64,000 nucleotides of DNA, from NCBI GenBank assembly GCA_026826555.1, contig JAKSZT010054215.1:19141141-19205140 (forward strand), in the 5' to 3' direction. This DNA is from Tolypeutes matacus. Its lineage: Eukaryota; Chordata; Mammalia; Cingulata; Chlamyphoridae. A model generated the notes under the pieces. It was given only the letters and a program-made list of their open reading frames with translations, was not told where the DNA came from and ran no database searches. The position numbers were made by a program, and so were the translations under genes. Positions 34,916 to 47,118 of this stretch are shown here, piece by piece (positions within the stretch are counted from its first letter, which is position 1; every line of letters starts with the position of its first letter).

Positions 34916-35450
34916 ATATTCATTAGTATATTGGTACAGTACTTAATACTAATCAATGAACAAGCTCCTCTTTGAGCTGCAGGTTTGCAATGTCATTCAT
35001 GTTGTCACTCCATGGGAGTAGGCCATAATGCCAATTGTTTAGGCTCTACTCACAGTACTCTGGTAATTGTTGTTCCACTTGGTATGTCCTTCACACAGAC
35101 AGCATGCTGAAGCACCATTGATCCTGAAGAGAGGCTCCAGTGTTTTGCCAGTCTGGTGCATAGAACCCTTTGGCTCTATGAAACAGAGCCAGTCTGGAGG
35201 TAAAGTCTATTGTAAATCTGTCCATTTCAAGCCATTGCTGGCTGCCACACCACAGGAGTCTGAAACAGCAACGTGCTTTCCACCCACTTCAGGAGCATGT
35301 CCATAGATGTGGTAGATACTTTTATTGTTTTAGGGGTCATAGTGACTGACCTAGCCAATAACTTAAATGGAGAGGCAGCATGCAGGGTACTGAGGGCCTG
35401 GTTTGAACACACAAGAGAGTTTGACAACACTGAAGTCTATATCTCTTAAT
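34916..35450 (-). pseudogene. Sequence upstream of the env-like fragment, possibly the same provirus
   Basis: The TSD shows that 34916 onward was once contiguous with 34235, so the region upstream of the env-like frame (minus sense) continues here. It is of moderate GC content, unlike the AT-rich flanks, with several short open frames on the minus strand. I recognise no motif in them. The assignment rests on contiguity only. Confidence 0.25.
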
Positions 35451-35479
35451 TTTTATACACTTTCTAAATATTTCCAATG

Positions 35480-35490
35480 CAGTTTATAGC

Positions 35491-35526
<36 letters not shown>

Positions 35527-35715
35527 TTTTAAAGATTTTATTTATTTATTCATTTATCGCCCCCTTGCTGCTTGTGCTCGCTGGGTCAGCTAACCACGCC
35601 GTGCGGGCGGGCTTGCCTTCACCAGGAGGCCCTGGGAACCGAACCCGGGGCCTCCCATATGGTAAATGGGAGCCCTACTGATTGAGCCACAGCCGCTTCC
35701 CAGTTTATAGCATAT
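35480..35715 (-). mobile_element. DAS-type SINE with long 3' body, 15-bp TSD and (AT)n-expanded tail
   Basis: The TSD CAGTTTATAGCATAT lies at 35480-35494 and 35701-35715. On the minus strand the element starts GGGAAGCGGCTGTGGCTCAAT (A box) with GGTTCGGTTCC (B box). It continues about 100 bp through a GCCCGCCCGCACGGCGTGG block and GGGGGCGATAAATGAATAAATAAA to the tail. This is the longest and least diverged SINE copy here. An (AT)n run at 35491-35517 sits at the tail-TSD junction. Confidence 0.9.
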
Positions 35716-37930
35716 TAAATGAACTTCATTATGTTAGTACTTTAGTTTTTGTTTTTATACTTTTACCATGATTATGCTAATTAACAGGTATTTTACTTTA
35801 GTAGTACAGAAAAACTACTTTCTCCATTATTTTATGAAAGCCTAAGATTCTCCCAATGGAATCAATATTATCTCCCCCTGCCACCACTTTAATATGCAGA
35901 TTGAGGTGGACTCTGACAGGTTTCTCTGTTATGGAGTTACTTTTCTTAAATCAATATCAATTCAGTTTCTATTTAAATAATTGCTTTCCTGGAATTAGTC
36001 ATTTAAATACTTCAGTTAAGTCAATGATTTTATAAACTTCTTATAACTAACCATAAGTTACTTTTTGTTATCAATATCAATTCATGTTTCTATCTAATAA
36101 TGACTTTCTAATTAGCCATTTAAATATTCCAGTTTTGAAAATGCTTTTGCAAACTTTCTATAACCAACCATAACCACATAGAATAGCTACTTTTACCTTT
36201 AAATAAGGTAAAACTGTAATTTATTAAAATTACAGTTAACAACCAATGAAATTTAGTTTTGTCTCACATTCCTCATTCTGTTCTGTGAAAACTAGTCATA
36301 TTGTTTTAGGACAGAGCTTTATTTTCTTCTTTAACTTAAACTCATTAAACATAAACATAATTTTCACTTTAGAGATTTAATACATAGAATGTTAATTTAT
36401 TTTATTAGTGTTCAATAAACCAAGGGAGATTACACTCAAGCCAAATAAAATTGGAACAATTAGTTCATGCAAGAAATGTTCTTTTTTCTTCCTCCACAGG
36501 AAATTAAAACTTTTTTTTTTTTTTAAGTCTCAAATTGTGAATAACCTTAAAAGCATACTGACTGCCAGGTTCTGGAATATATTATAATTGTTTAATTTGA
36601 CTTAATTATAATTTAGAAAACCCTTTCCATAACTTTCAAGGACTTTTTCTTTACTATCTGAAATTTGGCAATTGAGTTATTAATTATCCTCATTTCAAGG
36701 CTGTTAAAAGGTTTAAAATTGGGGGATTACAGGACAAACTATGATTCTTAATCTCTGACCTAGTAGAATTTTAAGCATCTCACATTTCTTTATCTTGTCA
36801 CACCTAGTCCGTCCCCCATAGCTCTCTCAAAGAGAAGGCCCTGAAGGGGCAGGGTAGGTCAAGGAGCTTAGGAAAAGCTTTTTTCCCCTCTTAATAGCTT
36901 CTATATTCAGACCTCTATATGACCTTTCCATCCTTCTTAGTTTCTCTAATTTGGACTCCAGGAATATTCATTTACATATATATGTGCTTATTTAATTTTT
37001 ACCAATTTGAATAGAGCTCTTTTAAGAATTTTCATTTGTTAATTTGAATTTACCATACCAAGGAATGAAAATATATACTGAACAAATAGACACAAATAGA
37101 GAGTTGGACACAAAAACACACAGCTCCCTAATGTTACTTATAATTTTCATTCTCTTACAAAATGAGTTTAACCGTAAAATAACATTATATTCAGAAGATC
37201 TGTTTGAAGGCTATTTTTAATCATTCTAATCTGCACTGTGACTATGCAGTTTTGTGCAAGAATTTCATTCTTTTTATTATTGGCTTATAACCAAATTGTT
37301 CCCAATGCTTTAAAATACAATCTACAACATTTTCCTTTACTTCAGACCTCTGCCTTTTTCCCATTTCAACTTTGACAGACCTCAGATGAGCAACACCAAT
37401 TAGAGTATATACTCACTTAGGTCACTGAAGTCTCAAGGAAAACTGGTTTCTCTCATGACCCACTGCTTTCAGGATCCCTGATATGCTCGGGGTAGAAGGC
37501 CCCCCCATGTCCCAGCCAGGCATCATTTGTTACTCAGCCATTCTATGGTGCTTTCTGTCCATCTATTACAGCCTCACAGATGGCAGAACTCTCTGGGGCT
37601 ACAACAGTGCAGCAGCCAGAGCTGGTGCCTACATCATCCTTAGCCTTGGTGACTTACCTGACCCTTTAGGCTAAATTTTGTAATGTGTTACTTTACATTA
37701 GATTACTTGTCTCATATTTCTTAATTATGCTAAAGAAAAGTGAAAGCAATTGTAATTTCAGCTCACTTTGAAAGAAGTGTGTCTTTCCCCACACTCCCCT
37801 CTAGCTTCTCAGTGATAAAAATCCTGCAGTGAAGGCAAGAGCATGCACACAGATTGCAAGGTCCATCACCCAAAATATCACTCAGCCAGAAACTTTGAAC
37901 CTTTTTGAACTTCACCCACTCTTTCATTCC
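35716..37930. other. AT-rich stretch containing a 120-bp tandem duplication; otherwise unrecognised
   Basis: 35951-36190 holds two diverged 120-bp copies. A T16 run lies near 36511-36526. 37380-37680 is GC-richer, and its 63-codon open frame at 37483-37674 has no recognised motif. I found no splice-flanked exon or promoter. Part of it may be diverged provirus. Confidence 0.4.
35951..36190. repeat. Diverged tandem duplication, period 120 bp
   Basis: TCAATATCAATTCA starts each copy (35951 and 36071). The same order of blocks follows: TTTCTAT, TTAGNCATTTAAATA, TTCCAGTT / TTCAGTTA, then CNAACCATAA. Spacing is constant at 120 bp and the copies differ at many positions. Confidence 0.85.
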
Positions 37931-37939
37931 CTATCTACT

Positions 37940-38720
37940 GCAGTTCTTATGTTCACTTCAATTGTGTTTTTTCAACTTCTATGGAATTCTTTCACTGCTA
38001 TTCTTTTGGTTGCTGCCTTGAAAAAGGTTATCCTCCTGAATCTGGATGTCTGCTGCTTTTTAAATGGCCTACCCCCAGTCTTGCTCCATCTAATCCATTC
38101 TCCACCCTACAACCAGGATGAAAATTCTAAGAAAGTTCTGGCCATCACTTTTCTCCTTATGAACTCTTTAATGGTACCCCACTGCCTTCAGAAAAAAAAA
38201 GACACATTTTAAGATATTGCTCCAGAGCCCCCAAATGATGTAACCACATGCTCCTCTGACGTTTTGTCCCACCGCAGCCCTAACTCCTGTTGCTCTGCTC
38301 CAGGCATTTGTAACTACTTGTAGCCCCTCCTATTGTCCACCCACCATACTATATTCACAAATCTCCGGAATGCTTCTAGTTAATTCCCTCAAGCAGGCAC
38401 CTAGCTAATCGCCACTTATCCTTTGGAATTCGTTTTAAATGTTACTTCTTCAAAGAAGCAATCCCCGAATCTTCCTCCCAAGTGTTCATCCCCTCTTCCA
38501 CACACAGGTTGGATATTTTCCACTTGTACCCCAGAACTCCTGAACATAACCATAGAACAGTGTTTGCCACACTATACGATAATCATCTACTTACATTACA
38601 TTTTCATATAGATAGTAAGTCCCTTGAGAAAGAAAGATTGTGATTTCACCCTCAGAATATTTCCCAATGACCAATATAGTGCCTGGAGTATGATTATTGT
38701 TTAATATTTATTTTATAATG
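37940..38720 (+). mobile_element. L2 LINE fragment
   Basis: The blocks occur in L2 order: AAAGTTCTGGCCATCACTTTTCTCC near 38133, GGTACCCCACTGCCTTCAG near 38174, CTCCAGGCATTTG near 38300, TTACTTCTTCAAAGAAGCAATCCCCGAATC near 38441 and AGTGCCTGGAGTATG near 38680. The short open frames at 37829-38212 and 38423-38611 are inside this repeat and are not genes. Confidence 0.65.
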
Positions 38721-38849
38721 CATGGAAATATAATCTCATCTCACTCGCTCAAAAAGTATAGAAAATAATCTATTTTTAAAGTTCTTTTTTGCTTTACTTA
38801 TGATGATCTCCCAGGATTAGAGTAGTTCCTCTTCCTTCCTTCTGATCCT

Positions 38850-39150
38850 TCATATCTGAGCCATCAGAATGTATTCCATTTCTCAAGGACCCCTTCAAAT
38901 GTCTCCTTTTCATGAAGCTTACAGGAACCCTTGAATCAGTCTTTTTGTACTGTCACTATAAATTTATACTTCTAGCTAACCCCTTAGCCTTTATTTTTAT
39001 TACATACTCAGCTTCTGATCACAATACATATGGAAGTAGTCTATAGGAACATACATACTTATGTTTATTATTTATTCATCATTCTTGCTCTCAGTGCTTA
39101 GCTCAGGATCTTTCCAATAATATTTGCTTATAAATTACATGCTGGATTAA
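38850..39150 (+). mobile_element. L2-like fragment
   Basis: CCTTCAAATGTCTCCTTTTCATGAAGCTTACAGGAACCC near 38891 and AGTGCTTAGCTCAGGATCTTTCCAATAATATTTG near 39094 are diverged L2 3'-end blocks, a second copy after the one ending at 38720. Confidence 0.5.
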
Positions 39151-39799
39151 ATTACATTGGAATTCCCTTTAGTACTTATACTGATACACAGAATCAAAAT
39201 ATTATCTAATAGAAGTTCTTTTGTACTGATTTACTCAATTCAACAAAATATGGTGCACCTACTGCATGAAAAGCACTGACAGATATACACAGCTCAATTA
39301 GATATCTGCTTTCAGGATTTGTCAGTCAAAGAAAGAATATTAGATATGAACACATAGTAATGATAGCATTAAAATTTCAGCAGTTATGCCAAAGAAGTAC
39401 CTGGAGAACCTAATAGAAGCGGTAATAATAAAAATAATCATATTTTCTACTGAATATTCAGATGAAGTTCCATTTGGAAGATACATTTGAACTTAAGCTG
39501 GAATCTTGAGGAGAGGGAAAAATTGAACTCTGGGGTAAGGGAATGGTATGAGCAATGACCTGGAGCACAGAAAGCACTAAGCACATATATGGAAGAGTGA
39601 GGAGTGAGAGGTGAGCATACAAAATGGGGGAAGAGTGACTGAAAACAGACAAAGGGAGACTTTGAATGCCAGGTTGGGAATGCTGTACTTAAGTATTCAT
39701 TCCAACTACCTTCCCTCTCTGACTTCTAAAGGTGTTGATAAAACAGAAACCACCAAACAGAAACTTCTTGGAATTCCTGCCTTGATTCTTTGACTTTAC

Positions 39800-40130
39800 A
39801 TCCACCCACATTTGTTCAGCAATAATCATTCAGCAAACATTTAGGGAGCATTAAATTTGGTTCTCAGTGCTGAAGGTACAAGAAGGAAACAAATAAGTAA
39901 AGCTGACCACTCACGGAACTTAAATTTTACTTGAGAGACAAAGAAATAAGTTAATAAATAAATAATTTCAAATGACACTAAGTATTTTTAATAAAATGAT
40001 ACAGGATAATTTTTAGAGAAGAATAGAAGAAATGAAGTTAGGTAAGAAAATCAGGGAAGCCTCATTTGGGGGTTAATATTTGAGTTGAGCTGTGAATACC
40101 AAGGACATAGCAGCCATAAGAACATTAGGA
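39800..40130. mobile_element. Ancient L2/MIR-class fragment
   Basis: TCATTCAGCAAACATTTAGGGAGCATTAAATTTGGTTCTCAGTGCTGAAGG, followed by an AATAAGTTAATAAATAAATAA block, resembles the old repeat motif TTATTGAGCACCTACTATGTGCCAGGCACTG plus an ACAATAAACAAA block. A better copy lies at 47610-47840. Confidence 0.5.
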
Positions 40131-40339
40131 AGCCCATTGCAGATAGGGAGAACAGTGAATCATTATGATTTTTTCATGTAAAATAACACCATTATTTACC
40201 AGAAAGAAGCTTGGTTAAAACCAGAGACAGACTTTAGCCACTTGCAATCTAAGATGTGTTGTGTATGTGTGGAGAAGGGGAATGGAAGGGGTAGAATAAT
40301 GGTGGAAACCTGAGCTATATCTTAAATATTTTATTTAGG

Positions 40340-42790
40340 TAAAATAAGCATGCAGTGAAATGCACAGATAATAAGGGTAAAATTCAATAAAATTTGAAAA
40401 ATGTAGCCATGTCTGCAATCAATATACAGAACATTTGCATCACTTCAGAAAGTTCTTTATATTCCTTTCTAGTTAATGTCCATCCCACATAGACAATGAC
40501 TGCTATAATTTCTACCATCCCAGGTTAGTTTTGTATACTCTCGAACTTCGTACAAAAGGAATCATGAGGTATGTACTTTTTTGCATCTGGTTTCTTTTGT
40601 TTAATATACCTCTTGAGATTCATCCATGCTGTTGCATATATCAGTGGTCCATTCTTTTTCCTTTCTGAATAACATGCCATTGTAAAATATACCATCATTT
40701 TTTTATCCATTTACTGGTCATGGGATATTTTGTTTGTTTCCAGTTTTGGCTATTATGTGTTAAGCTGATATAAACTTTCTTGCACAAGTTTTTCATGGAT
40801 ATATGTTTTGATTTATTTTGGTGTAGAAATTGAATAAGTAAATTTTTAACTTCATAAGACACTTTCTAACAGTTTTCCACAGTGGCTATGTCATTTTTAT
40901 ATTCCCACTAGCAATATGTGAGAGTTTGAGTTGCTCTATATACTGACTTACATTTGGTGTTTCAGTCATTTTTTAACAGCTTTGTTGAGACCTAATTGAT
41001 ATTTCATCCCCACCCCCAACCTAGGGAAGCACTGTTCTGCTTTCTGTCACTATAAATTAGTTTGTGTTTTCTAGAATTTTGCAAAGTGGAATCATAGACT
41101 ATGCACACTTTTTTTTTGTCTGGCTTCTCTCATTCAGAAAAAAATTTTTGAGATTAGATATATCAGTAGTTCATTCATTTTTATTGCTGATAATTATTGC
41201 ATGTACAGACAAAAAACAATTAGTTTTACTACTTCCCTGTTGATGGGCATTAGGCTGTTTCTATTTCTCAGCGATTACAAATAAATCTGCTATGACTATT
41301 CAGCTACATTTCTTTTTATGGACGTTTGCTTGCATTTCTCTTGAATAAATAACTAGTGGTGAAATGGCTGAATCTTATGGTAGGAGTATATTTAAATTCT
41401 GAAAAAACTTGGCAATTTCTTAAACTGTTTTACAAAGTAGTTGCATTATTTGGCATTCTTACCAAAAGTGTATGAGAAATCCAGTTGCTCCACATCCATA
41501 CTAACATTTGGTATGACCAGCTGTTTTGATTTTTAAACATTGTAATAGGTATATAGTGACATTTCATAGTGGTTTTAAGCTGCATTCCCTTAACAATTCA
41601 TGATGATGAGACTTTCATATTCTTGTATGCCTTCTGTATATCTTCCTTGGTGAAGAGTCTCTTCAAATCTTTCACCCTTTTTAAATTGGGTTGTTTCCTT
41701 ATTACTGAATTTTAAGAAATCTATATGTACACTGGATAAAAGTCCTTTAGCAGAGGTGTGATTTGCAAATATTTTCTCCCAATCTATAGTTGGTCTTGTA
41801 TTCTCATAACAATGTCTTTTAAATAGGAGAAGTTTTGAATTTTGATGAAGTCCATTTTATCAGTACCTTCTGTGATAGTTAAGTTCATATGTTAACTTGG
41901 CAGCTGATAGTGTCCAGTTATTTGGTTAAGATGATATTTCGTGGACTTAAATCATCAGTAAGTTGATTGATTGAATCTACGGCTGATCACATCTGCAATC
42001 AACTGGGGAGACGAGACTGCCTTCAACAATGAGAAAAGTTTCATCCAACAAGTTGATGGCTTTAAAAGGAGAACTCTTCAGCAGTCAGAAGAGAGAATTT
42101 CCATCTCTACTTTAACCAGCCAGCTTCTCCTGGGGAACTCATCAAGGGCCTTCATTGGAGTTCCTGGCTTGCAGCCTGCCCTAAGGATTTGGGCCTGTGC
42201 ATTCCCATGGTTGCCTAAGACAATTTTAATAAAAATCTCATAATATTTACAAATATCTCCTGTGGATTCTGTTTCCCAGATAGAACTCTGATCAATAAAT
42301 CTTCTTTCATGGATAATGATTTAGTATTGTATCTAAGAAGATTTTCCCCACCTCATCCAAGGACCCAAAGATGTTCTTTTATGTTTTCATTTAGAAGATT
42401 TATACTTTATATTTTATATTTAGGTCTATAATCCATTTTGAGTTGATTTTTGTATACAGTGATAGTTATGCATTGAAGTTTACTTATTTGTATAGGATTA
42501 TCCACTTGTTCCAGCACCCATTTGTTGAAAATACTATCATTTTGACTGAATTGCCTTTGCATCCTGTCAAAAAATCAATTGATCAGATATGTTTGGATCT
42601 ATTTCTGGATTCTTCTGTGCCATTGTTCTATTTGCCCTTCTTAACTAACAATACCACACTCTATTGATTACTTTGGCTTTTAATAAGTCTTGAAACCAAA
42701 TAATAAAAATTCCTCCATATCCTGAGCATTTTCAGAGCAGAAGAGATACAATTTCTTATTAAAAAATTATTATGGATTATCCATTCCTAA
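40340..42790 (-). mobile_element. Old L1M-type 3' segments, two pieces, interrupted by an LTR
   Basis: The plus strand is antisense L1. GATTCATCCATGCTGTTGCATATATCAG occurs near 40618 and a diverged second copy of the same region near 41130-41330, so two elements or a duplication are present. The antisense of the C-terminal and 3'UTR part follows (TCCAGTTGCTCCACATCC at 41479, CAATCTATAGTTGGTCTTG at 41781). After the LTR, 42300-42700 continues with CTATAATCCATTTTGAGTTGATTTTTGTATA and TTGTTCCAGCACCCATTTGTTGAAAA. Confidence 0.75.
41871..42299 (+). mobile_element. Solo LTR, MaLR-like, inserted in an old L1
   Basis: It begins TGTGATAGTTAAGTTCATATG and ends GATAGAACTCTGATCAATAAA, a decayed form of ...GAACCCTGACTAATACA. 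The flanking CCTTC (41866-41870) and TCTTC (42300-42304) form a near-perfect 5-bp TSD, as expected for ERVL-type integration. The flanking antisense L1 continues on both sides. It is the same family as 29213-29651. Confidence 0.8.
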
Positions 42791-43937
42791 TTGTACCACT
42801 TATGTAAATTAGTGTGTCTAAAGGGCTTGTAAGCATAATATTCCCTCAAGTATTTAGTTTATACACTTATCTCTGTGAAGAAAGAATTTATTCATCAAAA
42901 GTAAAGAATACCTTCCATTAACATAATGATAAATTCTGAAGGGTATGACAAAATTAGTGTTTTAATGTTTGTTCATGTTCAGGTAATCCTTTCCACATCT
43001 ATTAATTTTAGAATTACTGATCTCAGACTCCTACCCACCAGAGGACTCAGATTCATTAACTGACTTTTTTCTGTTATCAGGTATATCACCCTCTGCAAAC
43101 AGGAATATAGTAAATGCAAATCAAAATCAATATGTACCACTTCAATGAAAATTCCTAAAGAGCAAAAATCTTTACAAGTGCTAGTTTATGGCTCATTTTA
43201 TTCAAGCAATATTCAGGATGCCCACATTTTGGTGAAGAAGGTGTGTTGGTACATTTTTTAAGTGGAACTTAAAATGATATCAATGATGACTAAGAAATTT
43301 TGTACTTTCAAAGGTAATGGAGGCTTCCAGCCTACCACCATACACAAGATTTTTACCTTACCAATATTGCATTGATGATGTGTTTGGCTTTGTTGATATT
43401 AAAATAATATAATTTAAATATTTCACAATATTTAGATAATAGAATTTGTTTTCCAAAACACCATTTTTTCCAGATAATCCCTCCAAAGGAAATACTTTCC
43501 TGGGTGTAACACATGTTTAAATACTTTCTAATTCTGTGTTCTTACTGCTGCCACTTGAGTCATTGAAGGTGTTCTTATAAGGACATGCTGGGTAGAGAAT
43601 CTTTACAAGTTAAATAATACAAGTAGGTTAAATATGTTTGGAAGCTAGCCCAGATAACCATTCATATGTTACAGCCTCTGGTCCCGATAAATCCTTAAAG
43701 TATTCTGGGGATAATCCTCTGTTCCATCTCTCGATCCACTAGAAGGCTGTTCTCTTCCAAAATCATGGTTGTCTTTAGCTCAACTCCTTGCCTTTTATTG
43801 ACTTTCCTCTGGATTCCCTAACCCTTTCAGCTAGTTATAACAAGTTGTCTTTTTTATTAGGTTTATCATCCAGTGTAGGAAACAATTTCTGTTAAGCAAA
43901 TTTCTTTCCACTTAAGCGAAGGAATTTTTACTTTTAT
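42791..43937. other. Intergenic stretch, nothing recognised
   Basis: AT-rich, with no recognised repeat or gene. Confidence 0.4.
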
Positions 43938-44067
43938 GAGTAAGAATGACTGGTCCACAAGTATACCTGGGACCTATAATCTGTTATTTTCTATTTCTCT
44001 CTCATTTCCTTAATAAACGACTGGCCTAACTAGAAAAAAAAAAAAAAAAAAAGGAGTAAGAATGACT
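43938..44067 (+). mobile_element. 102-bp processed-transcript insertion with 14-bp TSD
   Basis: A perfect TSD, GAGTAAGAATGACT, lies at 43938-43951 and 44054-44067. Between them are about 82 bp of non-repetitive sequence with a poly(A) signal AATAAA at 44012-44017, and then A19 from 44034, 16 nt after the signal. This is the anatomy of an L1-mobilised, 5'-truncated mRNA (processed pseudogene tail). The source transcript is not recognised. Confidence 0.85.
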
Positions 44068-45029
44068 TGACAATTGTTATTTAGCCATGAAATTCATGAA
44101 TTGTGGATGAACAATGTAACAATCCAAATAAGACATTACACATTTACATGCTTAGAGTAGGTCAGTATATATGGAAGAAAATGAACCTAGAACTAGTTTT
44201 GTTAAATATCCTAACAGCATTCCCTTATTTTTCATATACTCTGTTATATGGTTATCTGATTATTTCTCATTTCTTTCTATTAAAATTTATTTTCAAAGAC
44301 TAAATTGTACAAAATAAATGTAAATAATAAGAAAATGTTCACAGTTGAAAATGTATGTAATGACTGATAAAAAATATTGAATTCCAAAATAATGACTAAT
44401 AATCTGAATGATAGACTATAAGTGGTTTGACATCAGCATAAAATGTTTTACTCTTTTTTCTTCTGATTTGTTTCTATTTAAAATGCATTCTTTTTTAATT
44501 ACTATAAATAATAGCTCTAATGCAAATGTGAAAAGCAGCAAAGATAATGGATATTTTTGCTTGGCTCCTCAGACAAAGAATCTATGCCTAAATAAATTCC
44601 AAGCATAATTTGTTATGATATTTGGATGCATATATTCTGTAAAACTTCCTTTAAAATGTTTATTGCCAATGTATTTTTTATTTTATTAATTGAAACCTTG
44701 AAACCACTGCAGAAAATAAAAAGAAAGAGGGAGTTAAATAGTAAATTATTCCAAAATCAGTAAGCCATGGTGTCAACTTACTGAATTTCTGTAATAGATT
44801 TTTTGTGGTCTATTATAGATCATCTAATCAGCATGTGGAAAAAAGATGAAGCACTAAACATGTAAATCTATGCAATGAACACTTGGTGTAAGCAAGTAGA
44901 ACAACCCTAGTTATAACTATAAGCATGTCTATATGCGGGGATGGGTATGTATGTGGGAGGGTGAATTGCAATAACCGATGTCTGAATGAATATTCCATGC
45001 CATTCTGAAACCAAATTTCAGAAATACAT
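44068..45029. other. Intergenic stretch, nothing recognised
   Basis: AT-rich, without a supportable repeat or gene call. The open frames of about 66 codons here have no motif. Confidence 0.4.
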
Positions 45030-46230
45030 AATGGTATCCTCTGGAATACTAGTCATATCCAATGTACTCCTCCTTCACGTAATATACAAAAAGCAATTCT
45101 AGGTGAGATGTAGATGTAAATGTGGAAGATAAAACAATACAGCTTTAGGAAGAAACCTTGAAGAAAATCTTCATGCACTTCATAGGCAAATATTTGTAAA
45201 CAGAAAATAAACATAAAGAAAACATTGATAAATCTGACTACATTACAATTTAAAACTTTGTTCATCAAAAGACAGAATTCAGAGAGTGAAAAGTCATGTC
45301 ACAAATATGGCAAAGAAATTTGCAATGAATCTACTTAACAAAGAACAGATATGTAGGCTATATAAAGAACTATCAATGGAAAATAGAAAATCAGACAATT
45401 CAATAGAAAAAGAAGCAAAACATTTGATCTGGCACTTCCAAAAGAGGTATGCAAATTGTCCATAACTGATATGAAAAGGTATACTTCAATAATCATCTGA
45501 AAATGCAAATTAAAGTTACCATGGCATACCACCAAACCCTCAGAAGAATGACTGATAGGAAAACCTCCAACAATACCAAGTGTTGATAAGGATGTGAAGC
45601 AACCCTTTCTCTCATATACATCACTGTCCTGAGTGCAGATTGGTCACATACTATGTAAAACTGTTTTGGAATATTTGTTGGCGCTAAATGCATGCATAAA
45701 TTATGACCCAACAATTAAACCCTTAAGTATATGCCCTACAGAAATACTTAAATATATTTACACAAAAGATACAAAATAATACTCATATCAACATTATTCA
45801 TACTATCTCCAAACTGGAAAAAAATCCCAATATAATCAATAGTGGAATGGGAAAATGCATTATATATTTGAACAATGGAACTTTCCAGAAATGAGAACTC
45901 ATAAGCCACACACAAAATAAAACCTCAACAATTGGTTAGTCTCAAAGACCAAACATACACAAAATATGCCTATTAAAAGAATACATATTTTAGGACGCCA
46001 TTTGTGTAAAACTTACTCTAACAATAGCTGGGTTTTATAAAACAAGGCAGTGGTTCTGGTAGTGAGTAGTAACAGGACAGGGGCTTGTGCGAAGCTGGTA
46101 ATACTCTTTCTTAATTTGGGTCCTTTGTGCATGGTGTTTTACAATGTGGAAAATAATTGAACTGAACTTGTATACCTTATACTTCAATCACATGTTTTCT
46201 AAATATACTTTAATGATTCGGCCTTTAAAA
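45030..46230 (+). mobile_element. Old L1M-type ORF2 3' end and 3'UTR
   Basis: L1 ORF2 C-terminal blocks appear in order: TAAAACTTTGTTCATCAAAAGACAG near 45252, GCAAATTAAAGTTACCATGGCATACCACC near 45503 and GTGTTGATAAGGATGTGAAGCAACCC near 45580. A 3'UTR-like GAACTTGTATACCTTATACTTCAATC ends it near 46190. Highly diverged. Confidence 0.75.
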
Positions 46231-47016
46231 ATTTCAGAAAATTGAAATTAAGAAGATAAAAATTGCCTACAATATCCACTGCCAAATCATAGTACACTTA
46301 ATATTTGCATTATATTGTTTCTATGCACACTTTTATCTTTAATTTTTATTACATTATAACTCTAAAAATGTTATTATTTAACAGCTTTTATAATTTAACA
46401 TTATACTATGATCATGTTCCCATTTTAATGGGTGCATCCTTTTCCATTTTATGTAAGTACCAACATATATTTAAACTTATTCCTCAACTGTAATACAATT
46501 AGTTTATTCCCAATTATTTACTTTTATAAATCCTTTTTGAAAATCATGCTTGCACATACCATTTTAACATTTCCTGTTTATCTCATTTGGATAAATCCTT
46601 AAAACTATATTCATAAGGCTTGCAATCTATATTGCTAGATTGCATTTGAATGTTTGTACCAATTTATAGACCAAATAGCAGTATATGAAAACATAACTTT
46701 CTCTGCAAACATGGCAACACTGGCTGACAAATTTGTAATGCCAGTTTAAAAGGCATAAGATAATATCACCTTGATATTTTTAATTCACTTGTTTACTAAT
46801 CACTGACAATTTTTAGTTATTATTTTACCAATTGTCTTTATTGTTAAGAATTATTCATTCATGTACTTTACTCATTTTCCTTTTGCTGTGTCATATTTTC
46901 TTACTGTTATGTAAACATTATTTTACGTTAAGAGGTAATCCTTTGTCTTATATATTGAAAAACTATCTAGTATTTCAATGGTTGCCTTTAAAGTTCGGTT
47001 ATGATAATCCTCAAAC
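46231..47016. other. Probably very old repeat, not classified
   Basis: TTTTAATGGGTGCATCCTTTTCCATTTTATG and GCAACACTGGCTGACAAATTTG have the flavour of antisense L1M/HAL1 3' sequence, but the match is too weak to set strand or limits. Confidence 0.3.
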
Positions 47017-47118
47017 TAAAGATTTCTTTTTTTTTAAAGAGGTACGGGAGATTGAACCCGGGACCTAGTACATGCAAAATGGGTACTCAACCACTGAGCT
47101 ACACCCACTCTGCTAAAG
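47017..47118 (-). mobile_element. DAS-type tRNA-derived SINE, reverse
   Basis: On the minus strand it reads GTGGGTGTAGCTCAGTGGTTGAG (A box) and GGTCCCGGGTTCAATCTCC (B box), with a short A-rich tail. CTAAAG flanks it on both sides (47017-47022 and about 47113-47118), a short possible TSD. Confidence 0.85.

Noticed and set aside
37829..38212. A 127-codon plus-strand frame
   Set aside because: It falls inside an L2 fragment and has no motif or codon support.
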